The notes under the pieces were generated by a model that saw only the letters and a program-made list of their open reading frames with translations, searched no databases and had not been told where the DNA came from. Below are positions 32,994-41,320 of a stretch of DNA of 64,000 nt, in pieces (position 1 is the first letter of the stretch; every line of letters begins with the position of its first letter). The position numbers and the translations under genes were made by a program. Source of the DNA: Pseudomonas cuatrocienegasensis (GTDB lineage Bacteria > Pseudomonadota > Gammaproteobacteria > Pseudomonadales > Pseudomonadaceae); the NCBI RefSeq assembly GCF_900110925.1, contig NZ_FOFP01000016.1, forward strand, positions 1 to 64,000, in the 5' to 3' direction.

Positions 32994-33331
32994 GGCACGC
33001 TCCTTCTCTTCATACCCCGCCGGGTATTCAATTAAGAAGAATCGTAACTGTTTTTAGGTTCTATGCTTAGACTAAAAAAGAATATAAAGGTGCAGGCGTA
33101 GCGAGCAGGTTCCATCCATCGCCGAGTTGTCACGGTTACTTAGAGGCTGTTGCTTACAGCCATGATCTGGCTATTCTGGCGGCCCCGGCCAGGCCGGCTG
33201 CTGCGCTGTCTGTGGCCGCTAACGGCTGCCGTACGTTTCAGCGCAGCCCATTGCAGCGAGAAAATCGTGGCTATCGAAATACCCATAACTCGTCATGTTC
33301 ACTTGATTTAAATGATAGAAATCAAGGAATT
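32994..33331. other. Intergenic region between the persulfide dioxygenase gene and dinB
   Basis: 338 bases between divergent genes. The left end holds a CsoR-type palindrome (33012-33027, listed separately). Bases 33028-33095 are AT-rich and should hold the leftward promoter; ATTC-N9-GAAT (33026-33042) is also present. The right half shows only the dinB ribosome site; no LexA box was found. Confidence 0.5.
33012..33027 (-). promoter_or_regulatory. CsoR/CstR-type operator before the persulfide dioxygenase operon
   Basis: ATACCC-CGCC-GGGTAT is a perfect 6+6 inverted repeat with a 4-base centre, 18 bases upstream of the dioxygenase start. It shares the TACCC-N4-GGGTA layout with the element at the cydP promoter. 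The layout resembles G/C-tract operators of CsoR-family repressors; the cognate protein is proposed to be the CsoR-like gene at 25917-26192. Confidence 0.55.
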
Positions 33332-34393
33332 ATGAGTCAGAGAAAGATCATCCACGTCGATTGTGACTGCTTCTATGCCGCCATCGAAATGCGTGACGAT
33401 CCCAGCCTGGCCGGCAAACCGCTGGCGGTGGGCGGCTCGGCAGATCGGCGCGGGGTGATCGCCACCTGCAACTACGAAGCGCGCGCCTATGGGGTGCGCT
33501 CGGCCATGGCCTCGGCCCATGCGCTTAAGCTCTGCCCGGACCTGACTATCCTCAAGCCGCGCTTCGAGGTTTACCGCAGCGTTTCGCGGGAAATTCAGGC
33601 GATCTTTCGCGATTACACCGAGCTGATCGAGCCGTTGTCGCTCGATGAAGCCTACCTGGATGTCAGTGAGTGTTCGCGTTTCGAGGGCAGTGCCACGCGC
33701 ATCGCTCAGGATATTCGCCGGCGGGTTTCCCAGGATCTGCATATCACCGTGTCGGCCGGAGTGGCGCCAAACAAGTTCCTGGCCAAGATCGCCAGCGACT
33801 GGCGTAAACCCAATGGACTGTTTGTTATCACGCCGGCGCAGGTCGACGACTTTGTCGCGGCGTTGCCGGTCAGCAAGCTGCATGGTGTGGGCAAGGTCAC
33901 CGCCGACAAGCTGGCCCGCCTGGGCATCCGTGACTGTGGTGATCTGCGCAGCTGGCGCAAGCTGGATCTGGTGAAAACCTTCGGCAGTTTTGGCGAGCGC
34001 CTCTGGGGCCTGGCCCATGGCATCGATAATCGACCGGTGAACAATGACAGTCGCCGGCAGAGCGTCAGCGTGGAGAACACTTACGACCAGGACCTGCCAG
34101 ACCTGGACGCCTGCCTGGCGCAATTACCGGCCTTGCTGGAAACCCTTGAGGAGCGTATCGCGCGCCTGGACCGCAGCTATCGACCGGACAAGCCCTTCGT
34201 CAAAGTGAAGTTCCACGACTTCACCCAGACCACTTTGGAACAGGCCGGTGCTGGTCGCGATCTGGACAGTTATCGTTTGCTGCTCAGCGCCGCCCACGCC
34301 CGTGGCAACAAGGCGGTGCGCCTGCTCGGCGTCGGCGTGCGTTTGCATGATCTGCGCGGGCGTCAGGAGCAACTGGAACTGTTTGCGCCCTAG
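33332..34393 (+). CDS. dinB: DNA polymerase IV
   Basis: A 353-residue Y-family translesion polymerase. The catalytic motifs are HVDCDCFYAAIE (metal Asp near residue 10) and LSLDEAYLDV; HhH and little-finger domains follow. The C-terminus QEQLELFAP is a clamp-binding motif. The ATG at 33332 follows AAGGA closely and family proteins start at this point; the longer frame upstream lacks any similarity. Single gene; a REP hairpin follows. Confidence 0.95.
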   Translation: MSQRKIIHVDCDCFYAAIEMRDDPSLAGKPLAVGGSADRRGVIATCNYEARAYGVRSAMASAHALKLCPDLTILKPRFEVYRSVSREIQAIFRDYTELIEPLSLDEAYLDVSECSRFEGSATRIAQDIRRRVSQDLHITVSAGVAPNKFLAKIASDWRKPNGLFVITPAQVDDFVAALPVSKLHGVGKVTADKLARLGIRDCGDLRSWRKLDLVKTFGSFGERLWGLAHGIDNRPVNNDSRRQSVSVENTYDQDLPDLDACLAQLPALLETLEERIARLDRSYRPDKPFVKVKFHDFTQTTLEQAGAGRDLDSYRLLLSAAHARGNKAVRLLGVGVRLHDLRGRQEQLELFAP

Positions 34394-34505
34394 GCACCCC
34401 CTTCGCTCTCTGTAGGAGCGAGGGGGCGCCTAGCCTTTATTCGCGATAGACCTTGAAAGCGCTGAAAGCGTCGCGGCTAAAGCCCCTCCCACTTCATCGT
34501 AGATC
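34391..34505. repeat. REP/BIME-type palindromic repeats after dinB
   Basis: First unit: TAGGCACCCCC...GGGGGCGCCTA (34391-34432), with inner CTC/GAG pairing around the common Pseudomonas REP core GTAGGAGCG. Second unit: GCCTTTATTCGCGA (about 34434-34447) against TCGCGGCTAAAGCC (34471-34484). They probably end or protect the dinB message; such units bind gyrase or IHF in other bacteria. Confidence 0.6.
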
Positions 34506-34511
34506 CTAGGG

Positions 34512-34910
34512 TTACTCAGGCCAGAGGCGCAGCGGCTTGCCGCTGGCCGGCCAGAGGCGCAACTGGTCGATGGGTGAGATGTCCCAGCGCTGCAGCGTTT
34601 CCAGGCTGGCGAGAAAGCGCGCTTCCTGCTCCATGATCGCTGGTGCACAGAGTTTGCGGGTGCTGCCGGCGGGGCCGAAGGTCAGGCGCTCACCTTCCAG
34701 GCTGTAGCTGGCAAACCAGTGATTGCAACCAGCGTTGCCGTAGGCGCGGCCATCGCTGCCCAGGGTCATGGTCAGGTGGCTACGGTCGATCAGCGGGCGC
34801 TCGCCGATCCACTCGACCTGGTAAGTGCTATCGGTTTGCAGGGTAACTGCCTGACTGGCACAGCCGGCCAGGCTGATACCGAGCAAGGACGCGAGCAACG
34901 GGCGGTACAT
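34512..34910 (-). CDS. META-domain lipoprotein (HslJ-like)
   Basis: 132 residues. The signal peptide ends in the lipobox ISLAGC (Cys17). The body is a META/DUF306 domain: WIGERPLIDRSHLTMTLGSD, then YGNAGCNHWFASYSLEG and a C-terminal METQARFLASLE-like helix (EQEARFLASLETLQRW). E. coli HslJ, of the same fold, is linked to heat and novobiocin resistance; here the role is unknown. Three bases separate it from the upstream gene, so the two probably form an operon. Confidence 0.8.
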   Translation of the reverse strand: MYRPLLASLLGISLAGCASQAVTLQTDSTYQVEWIGERPLIDRSHLTMTLGSDGRAYGNAGCNHWFASYSLEGERLTFGPAGSTRKLCAPAIMEQEARFLASLETLQRWDISPIDQLRLWPASGKPLRLWPE

Positions 34911-34913
34911 GTT

Positions 34914-35348
34914 TCAGGCCTCTTTCTGGCAACGTGGGCAGGTATGCTGGCCGCTGGTTCCGCGCCAGCCGAGTTCGGCGATCCGGGCTTCGGCCGCAGG
35001 TGCCTGGGCTTTTTTGCCCAGGGCGGCGTCGACGGCAAATTCGACATCGATCTGCTTGGCGCAGCGGTCACAGATGACTTGCCAGGTGTGGATCGCCAGC
35101 TCGGTAAATGCCGGGCCGTGGGCCACTGCAACCCACTGGCCGCGTGGGTTGATCAGGTGGCGGACTTTCTCCACCTGCAGGCGCATGCTCAGGTCGCGGC
35201 TGCCCTTGAGCGTCACCTGCAGGCTGTCACCATTGTGGATCGAGCCCCCATTGCCGGTGACCTGATAACGGCCGGGCGCCAACGCGCGGCATTCGATAAG
35301 GGTGTGCTCGGGATTGAGCAAGCTGTAGCGGAAATCGTGATCGGCCAT
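34914..35348 (-). CDS. Conserved protein with a putative zinc-binding Cys4 site
   Basis: 144 residues; no named family recognised. CDRC near residue 97 and CPRC near the C-terminus could bind one zinc, and the N-terminal part looks beta-rich (DLSMRLQVEKVRHLINPRGQ). The ATG at 35348 is preceded by AGGAGG, the best ribosome site nearby; an earlier frame start is rejected on that ground. It lies upstream of the META lipoprotein gene, with only three bases between. Confidence 0.65.
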   Translation of the reverse strand: MADHDFRYSLLNPEHTLIECRALAPGRYQVTGNGGSIHNGDSLQVTLKGSRDLSMRLQVEKVRHLINPRGQWVAVAHGPAFTELAIHTWQVICDRCAKQIDVEFAVDAALGKKAQAPAAEARIAELGWRGTSGQHTCPRCQKEA

Positions 35349-35405
35349 GGTTCCTCCTGGCAAGGCGGCCATTCTAGCAGGGCGTCGCGCGCCGCTGGGC
35401 GGCCA

Positions 35406-38159
35406 TCAGTCGCTACTCACAGCCACTTCCGCCAGGCGCGTAATGGCGCTGTCCAGTTCATCAAGGGCCTGCTCGGCGGCTGGGTCATCCTGCTTGAGCA
35501 GGGTTTCGCTGCGTTGGCAGGCCGCGCGCAGCTGGGGGACGCCGCAATAGCGGGTGGCGCCGTGCAGCCGATGCACGCGCTCGATCAACGCGTTGCGCTC
35601 CCCGGCATCGCGGGCTTGGCGGATGGCCTGGCGGTCACCAGGCAGGCCGGCGATCAGCATGTTCAGCATGTCGCTCGCCAGGTCGGCCTTGCCGGCTGCC
35701 AGGCGCAAGCCTTCTTCGGCATCCAGCACACGGCTGGCGGGGGCGTCAGGCTGTTCTGACGGTTGCGCCTCTGGCCCCTGCTTGCGTAACGCCAGCCCCG
35801 TCCACTTGAGCACCACCTGGGCCAACTGCCGCTCGTTGATGGGTTTGGTCAGGTAGTCATCCAGGCCGCTCTGCAGCAGGGCGCGCTTTTCATTGGCCAG
35901 GGCGTGGGCGGTCAGCGCGACTATGGGTACCGTCGGGCGCGCCTGCTCATTTTCCCACTGGCGAATCGCTTCGGTGGTTTGTCGACCATCCATACCGGGC
36001 ATCTGCACGTCCATAAAGATCAGGTCGAAGGTTTGCTGCTGGGCGTAGGCCAGTGCCCCATAGCCGCTGTCTGCGACCGTGACCACGGCGCCCATCTCGG
36101 CCAGCAGGGTCTGCACCAGCAGCAGGTTGGCCGGGTTGTCGTCGACGCAGAGAATGGCTGGCGCGCGGCTCGGCGCCACACTTGTGGGCTCGCTGAGGGG
36201 CAGGCGCGGGCTGATCAGCCCGGCCAATGCACGCTGCAACTTGCGCGTGCAGGCAGGCTTGGCTTGCAGTTGGCTGTGCGCATCCGGCAGGGCCTCGTGG
36301 TACAGGGCCTGCTCGGTGGTCGGGCAGAGCACCACGCTTTTGCAGTCGAGGTGATCGAGGGCCCAGAGGTGTTTGCCGAGTCGCTCCGGCGGCAACTGCT
36401 CCAGGGTTACGCCGAGCACGGCGAGGTCATAAGGTCGCTGGCTGGTCCGCGCTTTAGCCACGGCTTCGATCAGCGTATCGAGTTGCTCGAAGGCGGTGAC
36501 CTGCAGGCCGCAGTCTTCCAACTGATGCTGCAGTGCCTGGCTGGCCAGTGGGTGGTTTTCCAGAATGGCCACCGCGCGGCCGAGCAGCGGCGGGCGGGGC
36601 AGGTCTTCGGCGTCATCGCGGGCTTTGGGCATGCTCAGGCTGATCCAGAATTCCGAGCCTTCACCAGGCGTGCTGTCGACGCCGATTTCGCCGCCCATCT
36701 GCTCGACCAGACGTTTCGAGATAACCAGGCCCAAGCCGGTGCCGCCGGCCTGGCGCGACAGTGAGTTGTCCGCCTGGCTGAAGGCCTGGAACAGGGCGCG
36801 CAGGTCATCCTCGGAGAGGCCGATGCCGGTATCCTGCACGCTGATACGCAGTTGCGCGCGGTCGGCGCTTTCGTCCTCGAGCATGGCGCGCAGCACAATG
36901 CTGCCTTCGCGGGTGAATTTGATCGCATTGCTCACCAGGTTGGTCAGTACCTGACGCAGCCGCAGAGGGTCACCGATCAGTGCCCGCGGGGTGTCGCGGT
37001 AGACCAGCGAGAGCAGTTCGAGCTGCTTCTGGTGGGCGGCCGGGGCGAGAATGGTCAGGGTGTCCTGAAGCAGGTCGCGCAGGTTGAACGGAATGCTTTC
37101 CAGAACCAGCTTGCCGGCCTCGATCTTGGAGAAGTCGAGCACCTCATTGATGATTCCCAGCAGGCTGTCGGCGGATTTCTCGATAGTGCTCAGGTAGTCC
37201 TGCTGGCGCGGGGTCAGCTCGCTCTTCTGCAGCAGATTGGTGAAGCCAAGAATGCCGTTGAGTGGGGTGCGGATTTCGTGGCTCATGTTGGCGAGGAACT
37301 CGGACTTGATGCGGCTGGCCTCCAGGGCCTCCTTGCGCGCGAAGTCCAGCTCGATGTTCTGGATCTCGATGGTTTCCAGGTTCTGGCGTACATCTTCGGT
37401 GGCCTGGTCGACGCTGTGCTGCAGTTCTTCCTGAGCATTCTGCAGGGACTCGGCCATGCGGTTGATGCCGGCTGCCAGCTCATCCATCTCCTGGCTGCCC
37501 AGTGGCGGCAGGCGGGTTTCCAGACGCCCATCCTTGAGTTGCGCCACGCCATGCTTGATCTGTAGTAGCGGGCTGTTGATGCTGCGGCTCATGCGCATGG
37601 CCAGCAGCCCGGTCACCACCAGGCCGGTGGCAATCAGCAGCAGGCTGGTGAGCAGGCTGCGATAGCCGACAAGCAGGGTGCTGTGGTGCGACAGCTCCAG
37701 TTCGACCCAGCCGAGCAGGCGTTCGGTTGCCTCGCCGACGGGCTGGCCGGTCAGGCTCAGGTGCTGTTCGATCACCGGTAGCAGAAAGCGTGTGGCGTCC
37801 TGGCTGCTGTTCCAGCTCAGTACCTGCAGGTTGCCTGTCGGCACCGGGTTGAGCATGCTCGGCCCGGCATGGGCCAGGCGTGTGCGTTCGCCAGCCAGGA
37901 AACTCACGGCGCGCACATCCGGTTGCTCCAGGGCTTCGGTGGCGATGCGCTGCAGCAGCAGGGCGTCGCTGTCGCGCAGCGCCGGTGCGGCCAGCGGCGC
38001 GAGTTGTTCGGTGATCATCTGCCCGCGCTGCAGCAGTTGGGCATTGAGGTCAGACAGCTGCGCCCAGGTGAAGTAGCCACCCAGAACCAGCGCCAGCAGG
38101 CTGGTTGGCAGCAGGGTGAGCATAAGCACCCGGCCTTTGATGCTGATGTCCTTGATCAC
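35406..38159 (-). CDS. gacS: Hybrid sensor kinase GacS
   Basis: 917 residues. Start MIKDISIKGRVLMLTLLPTS is diagnostic. A membrane helix (about 8-30), periplasmic sensor (31-165), second helix (about 166-188), HAMP (about 188-240), HisKA with His294 (SHEIRTPLNG), ATPase (about 395-510), a divergent receiver-like part (525-640), receiver with Asp717 (LIFMDVQMPG) and HPt with His863 (RVHRLHGATRYCG). It phosphorylates GacA to switch on rsm small RNAs and secondary metabolism. All phosphorelay residues are present, so it should be functional. Diverges from pirR. Confidence 0.96.
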   Translation of the reverse strand: MIKDISIKGRVLMLTLLPTSLLALVLGGYFTWAQLSDLNAQLLQRGQMITEQLAPLAAPALRDSDALLLQRIATEALEQPDVRAVSFLAGERTRLAHAGPSMLNPVPTGNLQVLSWNSSQDATRFLLPVIEQHLSLTGQPVGEATERLLGWVELELSHHSTLLVGYRSLLTSLLLIATGLVVTGLLAMRMSRSINSPLLQIKHGVAQLKDGRLETRLPPLGSQEMDELAAGINRMAESLQNAQEELQHSVDQATEDVRQNLETIEIQNIELDFARKEALEASRIKSEFLANMSHEIRTPLNGILGFTNLLQKSELTPRQQDYLSTIEKSADSLLGIINEVLDFSKIEAGKLVLESIPFNLRDLLQDTLTILAPAAHQKQLELLSLVYRDTPRALIGDPLRLRQVLTNLVSNAIKFTREGSIVLRAMLEDESADRAQLRISVQDTGIGLSEDDLRALFQAFSQADNSLSRQAGGTGLGLVISKRLVEQMGGEIGVDSTPGEGSEFWISLSMPKARDDAEDLPRPPLLGRAVAILENHPLASQALQHQLEDCGLQVTAFEQLDTLIEAVAKARTSQRPYDLAVLGVTLEQLPPERLGKHLWALDHLDCKSVVLCPTTEQALYHEALPDAHSQLQAKPACTRKLQRALAGLISPRLPLSEPTSVAPSRAPAILCVDDNPANLLLVQTLLAEMGAVVTVADSGYGALAYAQQQTFDLIFMDVQMPGMDGRQTTEAIRQWENEQARPTVPIVALTAHALANEKRALLQSGLDDYLTKPINERQLAQVVLKWTGLALRKQGPEAQPSEQPDAPASRVLDAEEGLRLAAGKADLASDMLNMLIAGLPGDRQAIRQARDAGERNALIERVHRLHGATRYCGVPQLRAACQRSETLLKQDDPAAEQALDELDSAITRLAEVAVSSD

Positions 38160-38280
38160 GCGTGTGGCTCCTGCAGTAGTAGGCCGCCAGTGTAGCGATT
38201 CGGCGGCACAGAATCTTCTGAGTGAGTGGCGATTGATTAAGAGGTAGAATTGTTCTCATTCAAGCTCTGGTGACTGCTTC

Positions 38281-38985
38281 ATGCTCGCGCACTGTCCGCC
38301 CCAACGGCGCATCCTCGCCGTCGAAGATGATCCGCTTCTTGCCAGCCATCTGTGCAGCCACCTGCAGCGCAGCGGCTTTGCCGTGACCCTCAGCCATGAT
38401 GGCGAGGCGGGGCTGCGCCTGGCTCAGCAGGCCCCCTTCGATCTGGTGCTGATGGACATCATGTTGCCCGGCCTCGATGGACTCAGTGCCTTGCAGCAGT
38501 TGCGCCAGCGCAAGCGCGTGCCGGTGATCCTGATGTCGGCCCTGGGCGCTGAGCAGGATCGGATCGCCGGTTTCAGCCAGGGCGCCGACGACTATTTGCC
38601 CAAGCCGTTCAGCCTCGGTGAGCTGAGTGTGCGTATCGAGGCGATCTTGCGCCGTGTGGCCTATGAGCGTCAGGTGCCGAACCCGCCGGCTGGTGGGCTG
38701 AGCTTCGATGACGGGCGCGCTGACGTCTGCTTCAACGGCCGCTGGGCGGGCCTTACCCCGAGCGAGTACCGCGTGCTCGAGTTGCTCGCCGGCAGCCCGG
38801 ACGAGGCGTTGAGCAAAGCCTTCCTCTATCAGCAGGCGCTGCATCGCGCCTACTCGGCCCATGACCGCGCGCTGGACATGCATGTCAGCCACCTGAGGCG
38901 CAAGCTGCAGGCCCTGGGCGATACCGGGCTACGCCTGGAAACCGTGTGGGGCAAAGGGTATCTGCTGGCCGCGCAGGAGCACTGA
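38281..38985 (+). CDS. pirR: OmpR-family response regulator (PirR-like)
   Basis: 234 residues. Receiver domain about 10-122 with the phosphorylated Asp in LVLMDIMLPG and the Lys in DYLPKPFSLGE. Winged-helix domain about 140-232 (LTPSEYRVLELLAG, HVSHLRRKL). It pairs with the sensor two bases downstream. In P. aeruginosa the genes beside gacS at this place are pirRS, which control a ferric enterobactin-type receptor; no receptor gene follows here, so the target is uncertain. Confidence 0.85.
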   Translation: MLAHCPPQRRILAVEDDPLLASHLCSHLQRSGFAVTLSHDGEAGLRLAQQAPFDLVLMDIMLPGLDGLSALQQLRQRKRVPVILMSALGAEQDRIAGFSQGADDYLPKPFSLGELSVRIEAILRRVAYERQVPNPPAGGLSFDDGRADVCFNGRWAGLTPSEYRVLELLAGSPDEALSKAFLYQQALHRAYSAHDRALDMHVSHLRRKLQALGDTGLRLETVWGKGYLLAAQEH

Positions 38986-38987
38986 GG

Positions 38988-40379
38988 GTGCCGGGACGTC
39001 ATTCACTGTTCTGGAAGCTTGCGGCGCTGTTGGTGACCTTTGTGCTGTTGCTCATCTCACTGAGCTGGTTTTTCAGTCAGCGCATCGAGTTGCTCACGGC
39101 GCGGCTGTCCCCAGAGGCGCGTACGCAGTTGCAGGCTTATGCCGCTGAGGCGGAGCAGGCATGGCGTGAGGATGGGGTGGCCGGCGCACAGCGTTACCTG
39201 CGTCAGCTGGCGCAGGTCGAAGGGCGCGACGCGATGCTGCTTGATCGCGACTTGCAGTCGCTGAGCGGTGTGCCTTTGACCGATATCCAGCGCCAGCGGG
39301 TGACCTTTATGCGCCAGTTGGATTGGCCCATGAGCCGCCGCGCCAGCGAATTGCCCCACATCGATATTCCCTTTCCCGGCCAGGCCGGGCATCTGGTGAT
39401 TCAACTGCCCGAGCGATTTCGTCCCTGGGCCTACCGTGAGCCTTTGCTGCTGATCGCTCGCGCGTTGCTGCCAGCGTGCCTGGCCTTGCTGTTTTGCATC
39501 GGCCTGTATCGGGTGCTGATTGCCCCGCTGGTGCGCCTGCGTGACCAGGCCAATGCCCTGCGCGCCGACGACCTCACGCCCAGGGCGGGGCCTTTGGCGC
39601 AGCGCCGCGATGAGCTGGGGGAGCTGGCCCGCGCCTTCGATCACATGGCTGAGCGCCTGCACGGTACGGTGGCGCTGCAGCGCCAGTTACTGCGCAATTT
39701 GTCTCATGAGTTGCGTACGCCGTTGAGCCGCTTGGGTATTGCCAGCGAGAGTGAACTGAGCCCCGCGGCCTTGGCGCAGCGTGTGCAGCATGAGGTGCAG
39801 ATCATGCAGCGTCTGGTCGGCGATACTCTGCAACTGGCCTGGCTCGATACCGAACGGCCCAAGTTGCGGCCCCAGGCCCTGCAGCTTGCGGTGCTCTGGG
39901 ATGTCTTGCGCGAGGACGCCTGTTTTGAAAGTGGCTGGTCGGCCGAGCGTCTGCACTACCAGGTGCCGGAGGCGTGCTGGGTCAGCTGCGAGCTCAACGC
40001 CTTGGCCCAGGCCCTGGAAAATGTCCTGCGCAATGCCATTCGCCACTCACCGCCTGGCGGTCAGGTATGGCTCAGCGGTGTTCGTGAGGGCGATATCTGG
40101 CACCTGTGTCTGGAGGATCAAGGCCCGGGCGTGGCCTCGAATGAGCTGGAGAATATCTTCCAGCCGTTCACACGGCTCAGCGGTGGTCCCGGGGAAGAAG
40201 GCTTCGGGCTTGGTCTGAGCATTGCGCGCAGTGCCATCATCGGCCAGGGCGGACGCATCGAGGCCCGCGCAGGTCGTGAGGGTCTTGCCGTGCATTTCTA
40301 TCTGCCGGCGGCGCCTCGCCCGCGTGACAGTCTGAAACCTATGGCGCTTATGGAGCCTGCGCGTTTGCCGTTATCATAG
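38988..40379 (+). CDS. pirS: Sensor histidine kinase (PirS-like)
   Basis: 463 residues. First helix about 8-30, periplasmic domain to about 150, second helix about 160-182, HAMP about 183-240, HisKA LLRNLSHELRTPLSRL, and an ATPase with N and G boxes (ENVLRNAIRHSPPG, EDQGPGV, GFGLGLSIAR). The GTG at 38988 is chosen because AGGAG lies nine bases upstream, inside the end of pirR; the longer upstream frame overlaps pirR. The partner of PirR. Confidence 0.85.
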   Translation: MPGRHSLFWKLAALLVTFVLLLISLSWFFSQRIELLTARLSPEARTQLQAYAAEAEQAWREDGVAGAQRYLRQLAQVEGRDAMLLDRDLQSLSGVPLTDIQRQRVTFMRQLDWPMSRRASELPHIDIPFPGQAGHLVIQLPERFRPWAYREPLLLIARALLPACLALLFCIGLYRVLIAPLVRLRDQANALRADDLTPRAGPLAQRRDELGELARAFDHMAERLHGTVALQRQLLRNLSHELRTPLSRLGIASESELSPAALAQRVQHEVQIMQRLVGDTLQLAWLDTERPKLRPQALQLAVLWDVLREDACFESGWSAERLHYQVPEACWVSCELNALAQALENVLRNAIRHSPPGGQVWLSGVREGDIWHLCLEDQGPGVASNELENIFQPFTRLSGGPGEEGFGLGLSIARSAIIGQGGRIEARAGREGLAVHFYLPAAPRPRDSLKPMALMEPARLPLS

Positions 40380-40414
40380 GCGACCTTTCCTGCCGTCCGG
40401 ACTCGAACGACGCC

Positions 40415-41320
40415 ATGACCCTGCAATACCCCACCATTGCCGATTGCGTCGGCAACACCCCGCTGGTGCGTCTGCAGCGCCTGCCGGGCAACACCTCCAA
40501 TACCCTGCTGCTCAAGCTCGAAGGCAATAACCCGGCGGGCTCGGTAAAGGATCGTCCGGCGCTGTCGATGATCACCCGCGCCGAGCTGCGCGGCGATATC
40601 GCGCCCGGCGACACCCTGATTGAAGCGACCTCCGGCAACACCGGCATCGCCCTGGCCATGGCCGCGGCGATCAAGGGCTATCGGATGCTGCTGATCATGC
40701 CCAACAACTCCACGGCCGAGCGCAAGGCAGCGATGACCGCCTATGGCGCCGAGTTGATCCTGGTGACCCAGGAGGAGGGCATGGAAGGCGCTCGCGACCT
40801 GGCCGACCGTCTGCAGCGCGAAGGGCGCGGCAAAGTGCTCGACCAGTTCGCCAATGGTGACAACCCCGAGGCCCACTACACCGGCACCGGCCCGGAAATC
40901 TGGCGCCAGACCCAGGGTCAGGTTACCCATTTCATCAGCTCCATGGGCACGACCGGCACCATCATGGGCGTGTCGCGCTACCTCAAGGAGCAAAACCCGG
41001 CCGTGCAGATCATCGGCCTGCAGCCGATGGAGGGCGCCGCGATTCCTGGCATCCGCCGCTGGCCGCAGGAATACCTGCCGAAGATCTACCAGAACGAGCG
41101 GGTCGACCAGATCATCGACATGTCGCAACTGGAGGCCGAAACGGTCATGCGCCGTCTGGCCCGCGAAGAAGGCATCTTCTGCGGCGTGTCGTCCGGTGGC
41201 TCGGTAGCGGCCATGCTGCGCCTATCGGCCGAGCTGGAGAACGCGGTGCTGGTGGCGATTATCTGCGACCGTGGCGACCGTTATCTGTCGACGGGCGTTT
41301 ACGACGTCCCGGCCGCCTGA
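40415..41320 (+). CDS. cysM: Cysteine synthase B (O-acetylserine sulfhydrylase)
   Basis: A 301-residue PLP enzyme. Lys45 in GSVKDRPAL holds the cofactor, TSGNTGIALA binds the substrate carboxylate, and SSMGTTGTIMGVSRYLK binds the phosphate. It makes cysteine from O-acetylserine with sulfide or thiosulfate. The segment EEGIFCGVSSGGS closes the fold. It overlaps rlmD at TGATG. Length matches E. coli CysM (303). Confidence 0.95.
   Translation: MTLQYPTIADCVGNTPLVRLQRLPGNTSNTLLLKLEGNNPAGSVKDRPALSMITRAELRGDIAPGDTLIEATSGNTGIALAMAAAIKGYRMLLIMPNNSTAERKAAMTAYGAELILVTQEEGMEGARDLADRLQREGRGKVLDQFANGDNPEAHYTGTGPEIWRQTQGQVTHFISSMGTTGTIMGVSRYLKEQNPAVQIIGLQPMEGAAIPGIRRWPQEYLPKIYQNERVDQIIDMSQLEAETVMRRLAREEGIFCGVSSGGSVAAMLRLSAELENAVLVAIICDRGDRYLSTGVYDVPAA

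Noticed and set aside
33200..33331. LexA box before dinB
   Set aside because: No CTGT-N8-ACAG pattern was found in the upstream region.
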